Positions 1-11,760 of a stretch of DNA of 64,000 bases are shown piece after piece. The stretch's first letter is position 1. The number at the start of each line of letters is the position of its first letter. The notes below the pieces were generated by a model. The model was not told the origin of the DNA. It worked only from the letters and a program-made list of their open reading frames with translations, and ran no database searches. Origin of the DNA: Paracoccus lichenicola (GTDB taxonomy: Bacteria; Pseudomonadota; Alphaproteobacteria; Rhodobacterales; Rhodobacteraceae); NCBI RefSeq assembly GCF_009708075.1, contig NZ_WMBT01000002.1:124001-188000 (forward strand), given 5' to 3'. The translations under genes were made by a program, and so were the position numbers.

Positions 1-62
1 CCACACGTCCAGGCTGTGCCATAGCTTCGGCCAACCGACCCATCAAGCAAGGACTGCCCGCC

Positions 63-668
63 ATGCGTATTCTTCTGGCCGTGATCGTGATTCTGCTTCT
101 GGGTGTCGGCGGCTGGTGGGTTTGGCAGGACGCCCGCGCCCCGCTGGGCGAGGCTCCCGAAGCGGTCCAGGCCACGCCCCCCACGGACGCCCCCGCCATG
201 ACTGCCGCGACCGAGGCTGCGGCCGATGCGGCAGCAGACGCTGCCGCCGTCGCCGCCGATGTCGCGGCCGAGGCCGCCCAGGCCTCGGAAGACGCGGGCG
301 TCGCCCCCGTCAGCGATGCCGCAGCCGAGGCCGAGGCTGCCGCCGAAGCGGCGCTGAGTGCCGCCGACCGTGCCGCCGATGCCGCCGCGACCGCGCCCAC
401 CCCACAAGCGGCCGAGGAAGCGGCCTCGGCCGCCACGGATGCCGCCGCCGCCACCGACCAGGCCGCCAGCGCCGCCATGGCCGCCACGCAAATCCAGTCC
501 CTGCTGACGCCCAAGGGCTTTGATGCGGCCCAGGTCGCCCGGATCATCAACGGGGCCGCGATCAGCGACATGCAGAAGGCCACGCTGAGACGCCTGGTCG
601 AGACGGCGGGAACCGATCCCGACCTGTTGCGCCAGGCGCTGGACCAGGTGAAGGCGGTCATGCCGTGA
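63..668 (+). CDS. Ala-rich membrane-anchored hypothetical protein
   Basis: 201 aa of unknown function. Residues 1-21 form one hydrophobic segment (ILLAVIVILLLGVGGWWVW), most likely an N-terminal membrane anchor. Residues about 35-145 are very rich in Ala, Asp and Glu and low in complexity, probably a long helical or extended periplasmic stretch. The last 55 residues are of normal complexity and look like a small helical domain (SLLTPKGFDAAQVARIING onward). An AAGGA at 49-53 suits the ATG at 63. The stop overlaps the GTG start of the next gene by 4 bp, so the two are probably co-translated. No family is recognised; the gene is judged real from its start signal, domain organisation and coupling. 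Confidence 0.7.
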   Translation: MRILLAVIVILLLGVGGWWVWQDARAPLGEAPEAVQATPPTDAPAMTAATEAAADAAADAAAVAADVAAEAAQASEDAGVAPVSDAAAEAEAAAEAALSAADRAADAAATAPTPQAAEEAASAATDAAAATDQAASAAMAATQIQSLLTPKGFDAAQVARIINGAAISDMQKATLRRLVETAGTDPDLLRQALDQVKAVMP

Positions 669-1534
669 CCACCCATCCGCCCCTGGCCGATTTCCTGAAA
701 TCCGGTCCCGCCGCCCTGAAGCGCGGTCCCATCGCCATCGTCCTGGTCGAGGACGATGCCGCCGTGGCCGAGACCCTGCGCCATCACGTGCAGATCGGCT
801 TTCGCCACATCCTGGCCCTGTCGCCGGACCCGGTCGCCGTCCCGGATGACTTGGCGCCGCGCGTCACCTGCCTGCAATGGAATACACGGCGCGCCCAGGC
901 ACACCAGGATGCCGTCAATGCGGTCCTGGCCGCCGTGCCCGCCGGAACCTGGCTTTACTATTGCTACAACGCCGAATTCCTGTTCTTCCCCTTTTCCGAG
1001 ACGCGCAGCGTCGGAGAGCTTCTGGCCTTCCATGTCGAGGAACGGCGCGACGCGATGCTGACTTACGTCGTCGATCTCTACTCGCCCGATCTGGCCCGTG
1101 ATCCGAACGCGGTGAACCTGGCCGACGCCATGTTCGACCGTGCGGGATATTTCGCCCTTGGCCGGAAGGGTCCCGATGGCCACCCGCTGGAGCGGCAGCT
1201 GGATTTCCACGGCGGCCTGCGCTGGCGGTTCGAGGAACACGTCCCCCCGGCCAGCCGCAGGATCGACCGCATCGCCCTGTTCCGCGCCGCCCCGGACCTG
1301 CGGCTGGAAGCGAACCATTGCTTCAACATGCCCGAATACAACACCTATGCCTGCCCCTGGCACCACAACCTGACCGCCGCGATCGCCTCGTTCCGGGCGG
1401 CCAAGGCGCTGGCCACCAATCCGGGATCCCGCGACGCCATAAGCAGCTTCCGGTGGCGCAATTCCGAACCGTTCCAGTGGAAGGCGCAGCAGTTGATGGA
1501 TCTGGGGCTGATGGAACCCGGCCAGTGGTTCTGA
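665..1534 (+). CDS. Putative family 2-like glycosyltransferase
   Basis: 289 aa starting at a GTG that overlaps the previous stop (GTGA). The N-terminal third reads like a GT-A fold: a strand IAIVLVEDD, then PRVTCLQW, then a helix, then WLYYCYNAEFLFFP, where a glycosyltransferase would hold its donor-binding loop. The rest is rich in aromatic residues and His (FHGGLRWRFEEH, NMPEYNTYACPWHHN). No signal peptide or membrane segment is visible, so it should be cytoplasmic. Proteins of this look are usually annotated as family 2 glycosyltransferases in Rhodobacteraceae, but I see no clear DxD catalytic motif, so the activity is an inference. Confidence 0.55.
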   Translation: MTTHPPLADFLKSGPAALKRGPIAIVLVEDDAAVAETLRHHVQIGFRHILALSPDPVAVPDDLAPRVTCLQWNTRRAQAHQDAVNAVLAAVPAGTWLYYCYNAEFLFFPFSETRSVGELLAFHVEERRDAMLTYVVDLYSPDLARDPNAVNLADAMFDRAGYFALGRKGPDGHPLERQLDFHGGLRWRFEEHVPPASRRIDRIALFRAAPDLRLEANHCFNMPEYNTYACPWHHNLTAAIASFRAAKALATNPGSRDAISSFRWRNSEPFQWKAQQLMDLGLMEPGQWF

Positions 1535-1583
1535 CCTATTGACAGGAACTGAGCGGACACCTTCCGCCTGAAGGATGCGACAT

Positions 1584-2705
1584 ATGGCAAAGGACGGTTT
1601 TCTGCCACGGCTGGCGCTTGTGACCCTTGCGGGGATCCTGCTGATCCTGGTCTGGCGCGGGGTTCCCCTGCTGGAACTCGCCCTGCGCGGCCCGGTCGAG
1701 GAACCGCGGGCCGTCCTGCCACGCGGCGATCTGGCCGCAAACGAGCAGACGACCATCGCCCTGTTCGAGGGGGCGCGGGACAGCGTGGTCTCGATCACCA
1801 CCGAAAGCCGCGTCGTCGATTTCTGGACCCGCAACGCCCATGACGTGCCGCGCGGCAGCGGATCGGGGTTCATCTGGGACGCCGGGGGCCATGTCGTGAC
1901 CAACAACCACGTCATCGAAGGCGCGACCGGCGCCCTGGTGCGGCTGGCGGATGGCCGCGCCTACCCGGCCCGGCTGGTCGGGACCGCGCCCGAACACGAC
2001 CTGGCCGTGCTGCGCATCGACGCGGGCGCCGAGCAGCCCTTGCCGCTGGCCGTCGGGGTGAGCGGGGACTTGCGCGTGGGACAGAGCGTCTTTGCCATCG
2101 GCAACCCCTTCGGCCTGGACTGGACGCTGACCACCGGCATCGTCTCGGCCCTGGACCGGGAGCTTCCGGGCCAGCGCGGGGCGGTGATCCGGGGGCTGAT
2201 CCAGACGGATGCCGCCATCAATCCGGGCAATTCGGGCGGGCCGCTTCTGGACAGCGCCGGGCGGCTGATCGGGGTGAACACGGCCATCTACAGCCCCTCG
2301 GGATCCAGCGCCGGGATCGGGTTCGCGGTGCCGGTGGACACCGTGAACCGGGTCGTGCCGCAGCTGATCGCCACGGGCCGCTATGCCCCGCCCACCCTGG
2401 GTGTCGCGCATGATCCGCGCGGGGATGCCTTGCTGGCGCGCGCGGGGATAAGCGGGGTGATGGTGCTGGATGTCACGCCGGGCAGCCCCGCCGATGCCGC
2501 AGGTCTCAGGCCCGCAAGAATGACGCGGGACGGACGGCTGGGCCTGGGCGACGTGATCGTGTCGCTGGACGATGCGCCGCTCAAGGGGTCCGAGGACCTG
2601 CAAGCCGCCCTGGACCTGCGGCAGGCGGGCGAGACGGTCAGGCTGGGGATCCTGCGGGACAGCCGCAGGATCGAGATGACGGCGACCCTGGCCGCCGGGA
2701 CATGA
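1584..2705 (+). CDS. HtrA/Deg-family serine protease with one PDZ domain
   Basis: 373 aa periplasmic protease anchored by one N-terminal membrane helix (about residues 8-27). The trypsin-like domain has the complete triad: His109 in NNHVIEG, Asp139 in HDLAVLRID and Ser217 in NPGNSGGPL. A PDZ domain follows, with carboxylate-binding loop GISGVMVLDVTPGSPADAAGL, ending near residue 370. With one PDZ it matches the DegS-like architecture rather than DegP, which has two. An ATG also occurs at 1575, but AAGG at 1571-1574 directly abuts it and sits 9 nt from the ATG at 1584, so the later start is chosen. Expected role: protein quality control in the envelope, or regulated cleavage of an envelope stress sensor. 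Confidence 0.85.
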   Translation: MAKDGFLPRLALVTLAGILLILVWRGVPLLELALRGPVEEPRAVLPRGDLAANEQTTIALFEGARDSVVSITTESRVVDFWTRNAHDVPRGSGSGFIWDAGGHVVTNNHVIEGATGALVRLADGRAYPARLVGTAPEHDLAVLRIDAGAEQPLPLAVGVSGDLRVGQSVFAIGNPFGLDWTLTTGIVSALDRELPGQRGAVIRGLIQTDAAINPGNSGGPLLDSAGRLIGVNTAIYSPSGSSAGIGFAVPVDTVNRVVPQLIATGRYAPPTLGVAHDPRGDALLARAGISGVMVLDVTPGSPADAAGLRPARMTRDGRLGLGDVIVSLDDAPLKGSEDLQAALDLRQAGETVRLGILRDSRRIEMTATLAAGT

Positions 2706-2782
2706 CCCGGCCTTCCCACTGTTGCGCCTTGCGCGCGGATGACGGCCTGGCTTGCCTTCACAATCCCGATCCCCGGGCGTAA

Positions 2783-4324
<1,542 letters not shown>

Positions 4325-4524
4325 GCTGATCCCGCGCGTGGTCGGGGTATGGGGGACAAGGGTTCTCCACGTGCCGGAAACCGCAGCGATGCGCATCCTG
4401 CGGATCTTGCCATGCGCGGCATTCCGGGCACCGTGCTTGCGCGCGTTCCGGTCGCCTTTGCCCTTGCGGTGCCTTCAACCAGCAGGCGCAACGGGCGGTC
4501 TGATCGGCGACAGAAAATGGCAAG

Positions 4525-4614
4525 TGGCGGAGTGGAAGGGATTCGAACCCTCGAGACGGTTTCCCGCCTGCACCCTTAGCAGGGGTGTGCCTTCGACCAC
4601 TCGGCCACCACTCC
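4525..4614 (-). tRNA. tRNA-Ser (anticodon GCT)
   Basis: 90 nt including an encoded CCA. The acceptor stem GGAGTGG (4614-4608) pairs with CCACTCC (4535-4529); G is the discriminator base. The anticodon loop reads CTGCTAA, giving anticodon GCT for AGC/AGU serine codons. The long variable arm expected of a class II tRNA is present (GCAGGCGGGAAACCGTCTC region), and the T-arm is GGGTTCGAATCCC. The region downstream of the preceding CoA-transferase gene (4325-4524) holds no gene I can support. Confidence 0.97.
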
Positions 4615-4621
4615 GCTGGCG

Positions 4622-4650
4622 GGTATAGGGGCGGGCACGGGCAGTGACAA
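4622..4650 (-). promoter_or_regulatory. Promoter of tRNA-Ser
   Basis: Read on the minus strand: -35 TTGTCA (4650-4645), a spacer of exactly 17 bp, then -10 TATACC (4627-4622), which ends 7 bp before the mature tRNA 5' end. Spacing and position are as expected for a sigma-70 tRNA promoter. Confidence 0.7.
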
Positions 4651-4687
4651 GGGGGTTTTTAGGGCGATTTCAACCGAAAACGCCCCC

Positions 4688-5404
4688 TCAGCCCTTGCGG
4701 CGGAAGGTCGCGTAATGGGGCACGCGGCCCTCGCGCAGGGCCTTCTGTTCATAGCGGGTGCTGATCCAGTCGTCCCAGGCCACCGGCGTCTCGGCCACCA
4801 GATCGAAGCCCGCCAAAGGTACCTCCTCCAGCGTCTGGCGCATGTAGTCGGGGATGTCGGTCGCCACCCGGAACTCGGCGCCCGGCTGCATCACGCGGGC
4901 CAGCGGGATCAGGTGTTCGGGCGTCACGAAGCGGCGGCGGTGGTGGCGCGCCTTGGGCCAGGGATCGGGATAGTTCAGGAAAGCCTTGCTGATCGAGGCA
5001 GGGGGCAGCACGTCCATCAGGTCGCGCGCATCGCCCGGATGGACGCTGACATTGGTGACGCCCGCGTTGCGGATCTTGCCCAGCAGCATGGCGACGCCGT
5101 TGATGAACGGCTCGCAGCCGATGATGCCGATGTCCGGGTAACGGGCGGCCATGTGGACCATGTGCTCGCCCCCGCCGAAGCCGACTTCCAGCCAGATCGG
5201 ACGGTCGTTGCCGAAGATCGCCGCCGGGTCGATCGGGCGGCGGTCCGGGTTGTCCTGCACGGTGATGCCGCGCGGGCGCAACTCGCCCAGATCCTCGGAC
5301 AGGTAGCCCTTCTGGCTTTGGCGCAGGGTCTTGCCGTGCCGCCGGCCATAGAAGTTGCGGCGCGGCGGATTCGGATCGAAGGCGGAGGGGGGCGTGTCTG
5401 ACAT
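4688..5404 (-). CDS. trmB: tRNA (guanine-N7-)-methyltransferase TrmB
   Basis: 238 aa SAM-dependent enzyme that methylates G46 in the variable loop of tRNAs. The SAM-binding motif is LEVGFGGGEHMVHMA, and the family signature NYPDPWPKARHHRRRFV is intact. A longer reading frame runs upstream to 5440, but the protein families start near MSDTPPSAFDPNPPRRNFYG, so the ATG at 5404 is used. It follows rnj with a 52-bp gap on the same strand, so it may be read at the distal end of the nuo-birA-coaX-rnj transcript. Confidence 0.93.
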   Translation of the reverse strand: MSDTPPSAFDPNPPRRNFYGRRHGKTLRQSQKGYLSEDLGELRPRGITVQDNPDRRPIDPAAIFGNDRPIWLEVGFGGGEHMVHMAARYPDIGIIGCEPFINGVAMLLGKIRNAGVTNVSVHPGDARDLMDVLPPASISKAFLNYPDPWPKARHHRRRFVTPEHLIPLARVMQPGAEFRVATDIPDYMRQTLEEVPLAGFDLVAETPVAWDDWISTRYEQKALREGRVPHYATFRRKG

Positions 5405-5456
5405 GGCCGCGGGATTGCACCGGGCAGGCGCGCGGGTCAAGCCCCCCGCCCGGCTG

Positions 5457-7133
5457 TTATTCCCCCATCAAGCGGCTGATGATGACCGTGACCTCGGGCT
5501 TCTTGCCGATCTCCTCCATGGCGACCTGGCGGGCGATGCGGCGGATCGCCTCGTCCATCTTGGCGTCGTCGCGGACCACGCGGGGATTGGCGCCTTCCAG
5601 GAACTCGGACAGCTCGCCCTCGATATGCGCGCCCAGATCCTCGCCGCTGCGGGTGCGGCCGGGCAGGCCCATCAGTTCCACCCAGGCATCGGGCAGGACG
5701 TTGTCGTCCTCGTCCACGATCACGCTGACCAGCGCGTGCCCGTTCAGCGCCATGCGGATGCGGTCGCGCACCACGCCGTCCATCGCGCCGATCAGCACGG
5801 TGCCGTCCAGATACAGGCGCCCGGTTTCCACCTGGTCCACGATGCGCGGCACGTCGCCGGTCAGATCCAGCATGGTGCCGTTGGTGCAGATCTCGGCGGC
5901 AAGGCCCTTGCCGCGCGCCAGCATCACATGCTCGCGCAGGTGCAGGTGCTCGCCATGCATGGGAATGACGATCCGGGGCTTCAGCAGCTCGTGCAGGGCT
6001 TCGATGTCGGGGCGGTTCGCGTGGCCCGAGACGTGGTAAAGACCGTCATCGGCATCATAAACCTCGACTCCGATCTCGCTCAGCGCGTTCATGATCCGGC
6101 CCACGGACTTTTCGTTGCCGGGGATGGTCTTGGAGCTGAACAGGAAGCTGTCGCCCTCCTTCAGCATCATCCCCAGATAACGCCCGCGCGAGAGCTGCGC
6201 GCTGGCGGCGCGGCGTTCGCCCTGGCTGCCGGTGGCCAGCAGCATGACCTGGTGGCGCGGCAGGCTGGCGGCTTCCTCGGGACCGATGGTGTCGGGGAAA
6301 TCGGTCAGCACGCCGGTTTCCAGGCCGACCGCGACCATCTTGCGCATGGCGCGGCCCAAAAGGCAGACCTTGCGGCCGCCGGCGATGGCGGCGTCCGACA
6401 GGGTCTTGAGGCGCGCGATGTTGCTGGCGAAGGTGGTGGCGACGACCATGTTCTTTTGCGCCATCACCCATTCCAGGATGGGATTGGCCAGCGTCGCCTC
6501 GGACCGGCCGGGATGGGTGGAAAAGATGTTGGTGCTGTCGCAGGCCAGGACCTTGATGCCCCGGCCCTCGGCCGCGATGTCGTGCCAGGCGATCGGGTCG
6601 AAGGGATCGCCCACGACCGGCGTGCCGTCCAGCTTGAAGTCGCCGGTATGGACCACCCGGCCCGCGGGCGTGTCGATGATCAGCGCCGCACTTTCGGGGA
6701 TCGAGTGGCTGACCGGCACGAACTGCACGGTGAACGGCCCGACCTGCGTCACCTCGGGGCGCGGGCCGACGATGTTCACCACGGACGCCGGGTGGCCCTG
6801 CTCCTCCAGCTTCAGGCGGCACAGGGCGCCGGTGAACTGGCGGGCATAGACCGGAACCTTCAGGCGCGCATACAGATGGCCCAGGGCGCCCAGGTGATCC
6901 TCGTGCCCGTGGGTGATGAAGATCGCCTCGAGCCGGTTGCGGTTCTGTTCCAGCCAGGTCAGGTCGGGCATGATGAGGTCGATGCCGGGGCTGCCGTCCA
7001 TGTCGCCGAAGGTGACGCCCAGATCGACCAGGATCAGCCGTTCCCGGCCCGGCGAGCCATAGCCATAGACATAGGCGTTCATGCCGATTTCGCCCGCGCC
7101 GCCCAGCGGCAGATAGATCAGGCGCTCAGCCAT
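5457..7133 (-). CDS. rnj: Ribonuclease J
   Basis: 558 aa metallo-beta-lactamase/beta-CASP ribonuclease, combining 5'-3' exonuclease and endonuclease activity in RNA maturation and turnover. The zinc-binding motif HGHEDHLG lies near residue 75, with further ligands in VPVSHSIPES and HTGDFKLDGTP. The beta-CASP part contains LLATGSQGE and HVSGHANRPD. The start overlaps the 3' end of coaX by 8 bp. Alphaproteobacteria such as Sinorhizobium and Rhodobacter are known to use RNase J in rRNA maturation. Confidence 0.94.
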   Translation of the reverse strand: MAERLIYLPLGGAGEIGMNAYVYGYGSPGRERLILVDLGVTFGDMDGSPGIDLIMPDLTWLEQNRNRLEAIFITHGHEDHLGALGHLYARLKVPVYARQFTGALCRLKLEEQGHPASVVNIVGPRPEVTQVGPFTVQFVPVSHSIPESAALIIDTPAGRVVHTGDFKLDGTPVVGDPFDPIAWHDIAAEGRGIKVLACDSTNIFSTHPGRSEATLANPILEWVMAQKNMVVATTFASNIARLKTLSDAAIAGGRKVCLLGRAMRKMVAVGLETGVLTDFPDTIGPEEAASLPRHQVMLLATGSQGERRAASAQLSRGRYLGMMLKEGDSFLFSSKTIPGNEKSVGRIMNALSEIGVEVYDADDGLYHVSGHANRPDIEALHELLKPRIVIPMHGEHLHLREHVMLARGKGLAAEICTNGTMLDLTGDVPRIVDQVETGRLYLDGTVLIGAMDGVVRDRIRMALNGHALVSVIVDEDDNVLPDAWVELMGLPGRTRSGEDLGAHIEGELSEFLEGANPRVVRDDAKMDEAIRRIARQVAMEEIGKKPEVTVIISRLMGE

Positions 7134-7905
7134 TGCCCATCTCCTTGTTGTAATCGTGAATGAGCCGAAGCCCGTGCATCGTCAGATCGTCTTCGATTGC
7201 GTCGAACAGGTCAAACCCCTGATCGAACAGCGGCGCAAGGCCCCCGGTTGCAATAACCTTCATCGGGCGATCACGTTCGGCGCGGATCTGGCGCACGACG
7301 CCATCGACCAGGCCGATATAGCCCCAGAAGATGCCCGACTGGATGCAGGCCACCGTGTTGGTGCCGATCACACGGGCCGGCATGGTCACATCGACATGCG
7401 GCAGGCTGGCCGCGCCCATGTGCAGCGCCTCCAGCGACAGGTTCACGCCGGGCGCGATCACGCCGCCGATATAGGCGCCGTCCACATCCACCACGTCGAA
7501 GGTCGTCGCCGTGCCGAAGTCCACCACGATCAGGTTCGGTCCGTGGCGGTCAAAGGCGGACAGCGTGTTGACCAGCCGGTCGGGACCGACCACGGTGCCC
7601 TCATCCACGCGCGGCTGCACGGGCAGCAGGCAATCGGGCTTGCCCACCACCAGCGGGCGCGTGTCGAAGTAACGATTGCACAGGACGCGCAGGTTGAACA
7701 CCACGCGCGGCGCGGTCGAACTGATGATGCAGGCGTCGATGTCCAGGTCGAACTTCTGCCCGGCGATCAGGGTGGACAGCCAGACGAAGTATTCGTCCGC
7801 CGTGCGGCGGTGATCGGTGGCGATGCGCCAATGGGCCAGGAAACGTTCGCCGTTCCAGATGGAAAAGACCGTGTTCGTGTTGCCGGTGTCGATGCACAGA
7901 AGCAT
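7126..7905 (-). CDS. coaX: Type III pantothenate kinase
   Basis: 259 aa, the normal length. It phosphorylates pantothenate in the first step of coenzyme A synthesis. The N-terminal phosphate-binding motif is MLLCIDTGNTNTVFS; GPDRLVN and VVDFGTATTFDVVD form the active site with the catalytic Asp, and GGVIAPGVNLSLEALH is the third signature. The family needs a monovalent cation and is not feedback-inhibited by CoA. It lies 3 bp downstream of birA and overlaps rnj by 8 bp, an order (nuoN-birA-coaX-rnj) that is common in Rhodobacteraceae. Confidence 0.95.
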   Translation of the reverse strand: MLLCIDTGNTNTVFSIWNGERFLAHWRIATDHRRTADEYFVWLSTLIAGQKFDLDIDACIISSTAPRVVFNLRVLCNRYFDTRPLVVGKPDCLLPVQPRVDEGTVVGPDRLVNTLSAFDRHGPNLIVVDFGTATTFDVVDVDGAYIGGVIAPGVNLSLEALHMGAASLPHVDVTMPARVIGTNTVACIQSGIFWGYIGLVDGVVRQIRAERDRPMKVIATGGLAPLFDQGFDLFDAIEDDLTMHGLRLIHDYNKEMGNG

Positions 7906-7908
7906 GGC

Positions 7909-8685
7909 TCAGGACCTGCCGAAATAGACATCGGCGGCGGGGATCGCCTGGCGCCCGCGCGGCCCGGTCAGGACCAGGGCGCCGGTGTCGTCGATGCCGT
8001 CGAAGCGGCCGGTGGTCTGGGCCGTGCCGGTGCGGGCGGTGATCGTCTCGCCCAGCATGGCGGCGCGGGCCAGCCAGGCGGCGCGGATCGGGGCAAAGCC
8101 GAAATCACGCATCTGCCGATGCCAGGCGTCAAAGGCCACGGCCAGCGCGGGCAGGAAGTCGTCGGGGGTGATGGTCAGGCCGGTTTCGCCCTGCAGGCTG
8201 ACCGGGCGGGTGGCGCCCGGTTCGACCTGTCCCGCGTCCGGTGCCGCCGCCAGGTTGACGCCGACGCCGATCACCAGCGCCTGGATCGTCCCGCCTGACC
8301 CGACGCTTTCCAGCAGGATGCCCGACAGCTTGCCGCCGTTCAGCAGCACGTCATTGGGCCATTTCAGCGCGACGTTCAGCTGCGGCCCGCACAACCGGCG
8401 CAGCGCGTCATGAACGGCAAGCGCGGCGACAAAGGACAGGCGCGCGGCATCTGCCGGGCCGCCCTGGGGGCGCAGCACCAGCGAGGCGGCGAAGTTGCCG
8501 GGCGGATCGGCCCAAGCCCTGCCCCGGCGGCCGCGCCCGGCGGTCTGCCGGCGGGCCATGATCCAGGCCGGGCCGGACAGGCCCGGCGCCATGCGCATCG
8601 CCTCGGCATTGGTGCTGTCAACGCGGTCAAGGACGTGGCAGGCCACGCCCATGGGCCAGGAGGGCAGCGGGCCGCCGTCACTCAA
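7909..8685 (-). CDS. birA: Biotin--[acetyl-CoA-carboxylase] ligase
   Basis: 258 aa from the chosen start. Activates biotin to biotinyl-AMP and attaches it to biotin carboxyl carrier proteins. Signatures: [11 protein letters not shown], the biotin/ATP loop [13 protein letters not shown], and [19 protein letters not shown] with the catalytic Lys. There is no N-terminal helix-turn-helix, so it is a monofunctional ligase, not an E. coli-type repressor. Start: the family usually begins just before the WPxGV motif, which favours the TTG at 8685 (GAGG 9 nt upstream), overlapping nuoN by 8 bp; the first later ATG (8652) would cut that motif. An upstream ATG at 8709 is also possible. A birA homologue at the end of the nuo cluster is known from P. 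denitrificans. Confidence 0.9.
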   Translation of the reverse strand: MSDGGPLPSWPMGVACHVLDRVDSTNAEAMRMAPGLSGPAWIMARRQTAGRGRRGRAWADPPGNFAASLVLRPQGGPADAARLSFVAALAVHDALRRLCGPQLNVALKWPNDVLLNGGKLSGILLESVGSGGTIQALVIGVGVNLAAAPDAGQVEPGATRPVSLQGETGLTITPDDFLPALAVAFDAWHRQMRDFGFAPIRAAWLARAAMLGETITARTGTAQTTGRFDGIDDTGALVLTGPRGRQAIPAADVYFGRS

Positions 8686-10180
8686 CGGCAGGCGCCTCGC
8701 CGGGGACATCGGGAAGCAGCGCGGCTTCCGCCGGCACCACCGTGCTGACCAGCGATTCCGCGGCCCGCGCCGCGGCGGTATCGACACCCCACATCGACAC
8801 GGCGCCGATCAGCAGCAAGGCCGCCGGAACGATCAGCGCCAGATACTGCACGGTGCCCATGCGGCTTTCCATGCCCTCGTTCTCGGCCCCGAACCACATG
8901 TAATAGACGATGCGCAGGTAATAGAACGCCCCGATGACGGATGCGATGACGCCCAGGATCGCCAGCCAGGACATGCCCGCCTGCACCGCCGCCGTCAGCA
9001 CGCCGTACTTGGCGAAGAAGCCCAGGAAGGGCGGCACGCCGGCCAGGCTGAACATCAGGAACAGGACGGCAAAGCCCTTGACAGGTTCCGTCTGGGCAAA
9101 GCGGTTCAGGCTTTCCAGGTCGGTGATCGGGCGGCCGTCGCGTTCCATCGACAGGATGAAGGCAAAGCTGCCCACGTTCATCACGACATAGATCGCCATG
9201 TAGATCAGCATCGACTGCACGCCGAAGGCCGTCCCCGCCGCCAGGCCCACAAGGGCAAAGCCCATGTGCGCGATGGACGAATAGGCCATCAGCCGCTTGA
9301 TGTTGCGCTGGCCGATCCCGGCAACGGATCCCAGGAACATCGACATCACCGCAAGCGCCGCGATGATCTGGCCCCAATCGCCCGGCACGTTGCCGAAGGC
9401 GTCGAACATCAGCCGCGCGATCAGCGCCATGGCCGCCACCTTGGGCGCGGTGGCGAAGAAGGCCGTCACCGGCGTCGGCGCGCCTTCGTAAACGTCGGGC
9501 GTCCACATGTGGAACGGCACCGCCGACACCTTGAAGGCAAGGCCCACCAGCAGGAACACCAGGCCGAACAGCAGGCCTAGGGACAATTGCCCGCCCACGA
9601 CCGTCTGCACGATCCCCGCAAAGCTGGTCGTGCCCGAGAAGCCATAGACCAGGGATGCGCCGTAAAGCAGCATCCCCGAGGACAGCGAACCCAGGACGAA
9701 ATACTTCAGCCCGGCCTCGGACGACTTCACGCTGTCGCGGCGCATGGCGGCGGTGACGTAAAGGGCCAGCGACTGAAGCTCCAACCCCATGTACAGCATC
9801 AGCAGGTCGCTGGCCGAGACCATCAGCATCATGCCGATGGACGCCAGCGTGATCAGGATCGGATATTCAAAGCGCAGCAGCTTGTGGCGGTCCATGTATT
9901 CCGCGCTCATCGCCAGGACGGCGGCGGCGGAAATCAGGATCGTCACCTTGGCAAAGCGGGCAAAGGCGTCGTCGGCGAACATGCCGAAAAAGGCCATCTG
10001 CACCGGCCGGTCGGCAAAGCCCACATACAGGCCGATCACCAGAAGCGCGGCAACCGTCGCCCACAGGATGGGACGCGCGATGGCATCCTTGCCGAAGTAA
10101 GCCCCGGCCATCAGCGCGGCCAAGGCATAGATCGCCAGCAGAAGTTCCGGCAGGATGGTCGAGAAATCGAGCGCGGTCAT
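8678..10180 (-). CDS. nuoN: NADH-quinone oxidoreductase subunit N
   Basis: 500 aa, about 14 membrane helices. One of the three antiporter-like proton-channel subunits of complex I in the inner membrane. The antiporter signature is seen in [21 protein letters not shown] (Lys in transmembrane helix 7), [16 protein letters not shown] and [12 protein letters not shown]. It begins 10 bp after nuoM and overlaps birA at its 3' end. This is the last complex I subunit gene in the operon. Confidence 0.97.
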   Translation of the reverse strand: MTALDFSTILPELLLAIYALAALMAGAYFGKDAIARPILWATVAALLVIGLYVGFADRPVQMAFFGMFADDAFARFAKVTILISAAAVLAMSAEYMDRHKLLRFEYPILITLASIGMMLMVSASDLLMLYMGLELQSLALYVTAAMRRDSVKSSEAGLKYFVLGSLSSGMLLYGASLVYGFSGTTSFAGIVQTVVGGQLSLGLLFGLVFLLVGLAFKVSAVPFHMWTPDVYEGAPTPVTAFFATAPKVAAMALIARLMFDAFGNVPGDWGQIIAALAVMSMFLGSVAGIGQRNIKRLMAYSSIAHMGFALVGLAAGTAFGVQSMLIYMAIYVVMNVGSFAFILSMERDGRPITDLESLNRFAQTEPVKGFAVLFLMFSLAGVPPFLGFFAKYGVLTAAVQAGMSWLAILGVIASVIGAFYYLRIVYYMWFGAENEGMESRMGTVQYLALIVPAALLLIGAVSMWGVDTAAARAAESLVSTVVPAEAALLPDVPGEAPAVE

Positions 10181-10190
10181 CGTGCTTCCC

Positions 10191-11759
10191 TCAATGGCTG
10201 GCAGCGGCCGTTTCCGCCTGCGCGGTCACGGCCAGCCCGTCGCGCGCCTCGTGCGGCAGGGCATCGTGATAGTTGACCAGCAGCGCCTGGACGGCGGGTC
10301 CGGTGATGTCGGTGACGGCGCGCGGATAGATGCCCAGATACAGCGTCATGATGATCAGCGGCACGAAGACCCACTTCTCGCGCGCGGTCATGTCGGTGAT
10401 GGTCCGCAGGCTTTCCTTGACCAGCGCGCCCAGCGTGACGCGGCGATACAGCCACAGCGCATAGCCTGCCGACAGGATCACCCCGGTCGCTGCCACGAAG
10501 GCCACCCAGGTGTTGGCCTTGAAGGTGCCCATCAGCGTCAGGAACTCTCCCACGAAGCCCGAGGTGCCGGGCAGGCCGACATTGGCCATGGTGAAGAACA
10601 GGAACACCAGCGCATAGACCGGCATCCGGTTCACCAGCCCGCCATAGGCGTCGATCTCGCGCGTGTGCATCCGGTCATAGATGACGCCCACGCACAGGAA
10701 CAGCGCGCCCGAGATGAAGCCGTGCGACAGCATCTGGAAGATCGCCCCGTCCACGCCCTGCTGGTTGGCGGCAAAGACGCCCATCGTGACGTAGCCCATG
10801 TGCGCGACCGAGGAATAGGCGATCAGCTTCTTCATGTCGGTCTGCGCCAGCGCCACAAGCGAGGTGTAGACGATGGCGATGGCCGACATCCAGAAGACCA
10901 GCGGCTGCATGATGTCGGAGGCGACCGGGAACATCGGCAGGCTGAAGCGCAGGAAACCGTAGCCCCCCATCTTCAGCAGCACGGCGGCCAGCACCACCGA
11001 TCCCGCGGTCGGCGCCTGGACGTGGGCGTCGGGCAGCCAGGTATGGACCGGCCACATCGGCATCTTGACCGCGAAGCTGGCGAAGAAGGCCAGGAACAGC
11101 AGCGTCTGCATCCCGCCCACGACGGTAAAGCCCAAGATCCGCATCGTGTCCGACGGGAAGTCGAAGGCCAGCATCTGCGCGATGTCGGTGGTCCCGGACA
11201 TGCGGATCATGGCGATCATCGCCACCAGCATCAGGACCGAGCCGAGGAAGGTGTACAGGAAGAACTTGAACGTCGCATAGATGCGGTTCGCGCCCCCCCA
11301 GATGCCGATGATCAGGAACATCGGGATCAGCCCTGCCTCGAAGAACAGATAGAACAGGATCAGGTCCAGCGCGGTGAAGACGCCGATCATCAGCCCTTCC
11401 AGCACCAGGAAGGCGATCATGTATTCCTTCACCCGCGTCTTCACGTCCCAGGTGGACAGGATCGTCAGCGGCATCAGGAAGGTCGTCAGCATCACGAACA
11501 GGACCGAGATGCCGTCCACGCCCATCTTGTAGCGCAGGCCCATGATCCAGGGACGATCCTCGACGAACTGGAAGCCGGTGTCGGCCGGATCGAAGCCCGC
11601 CAGCACGAACAGCGAGATCAGGAAGGTCGCCGCCGTGGCGATCAGCGCCAGCCACTTGGCGTTGCGCTGCGCGGCCTCGTCCTCGCCGCGCAGGAACAGG
11701 GCGAGGATCCCCGCCGCCACGATGGGCAGGAAGGTGATGATCGAAAGAAGGTTCGTCAT
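10191..11759 (-). CDS. nuoM: NADH-quinone oxidoreductase subunit M
   Basis: 522 aa, an antiporter-like membrane subunit of complex I. The conserved charged residues for proton pumping sit in the expected places: the Glu in the EGLMIGVF segment, the Lys of [19 protein letters not shown], and [15 protein letters not shown]. Begins 1 bp after the nuoL stop and is followed by nuoN, in the standard L-M-N order. Confidence 0.97.
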   Translation of the reverse strand: MTNLLSIITFLPIVAAGILALFLRGEDEAAQRNAKWLALIATAATFLISLFVLAGFDPADTGFQFVEDRPWIMGLRYKMGVDGISVLFVMLTTFLMPLTILSTWDVKTRVKEYMIAFLVLEGLMIGVFTALDLILFYLFFEAGLIPMFLIIGIWGGANRIYATFKFFLYTFLGSVLMLVAMIAMIRMSGTTDIAQMLAFDFPSDTMRILGFTVVGGMQTLLFLAFFASFAVKMPMWPVHTWLPDAHVQAPTAGSVVLAAVLLKMGGYGFLRFSLPMFPVASDIMQPLVFWMSAIAIVYTSLVALAQTDMKKLIAYSSVAHMGYVTMGVFAANQQGVDGAIFQMLSHGFISGALFLCVGVIYDRMHTREIDAYGGLVNRMPVYALVFLFFTMANVGLPGTSGFVGEFLTLMGTFKANTWVAFVAATGVILSAGYALWLYRRVTLGALVKESLRTITDMTAREKWVFVPLIIMTLYLGIYPRAVTDITGPAVQALLVNYHDALPHEARDGLAVTAQAETAAASH

Positions 11760-11760
11760 G

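Noticed and set aside
4525..4614. tRNA-Ser as an integration site of a genomic island
   Set aside because: No integrase, no direct repeat of the tRNA 3' end and no foreign genes are found next to it.
4338..4628. A 96-codon plus-strand frame between the CoA-transferase and trmB
   Set aside because: It overlaps the tRNA-Ser gene on the other strand and has no recognisable protein features.
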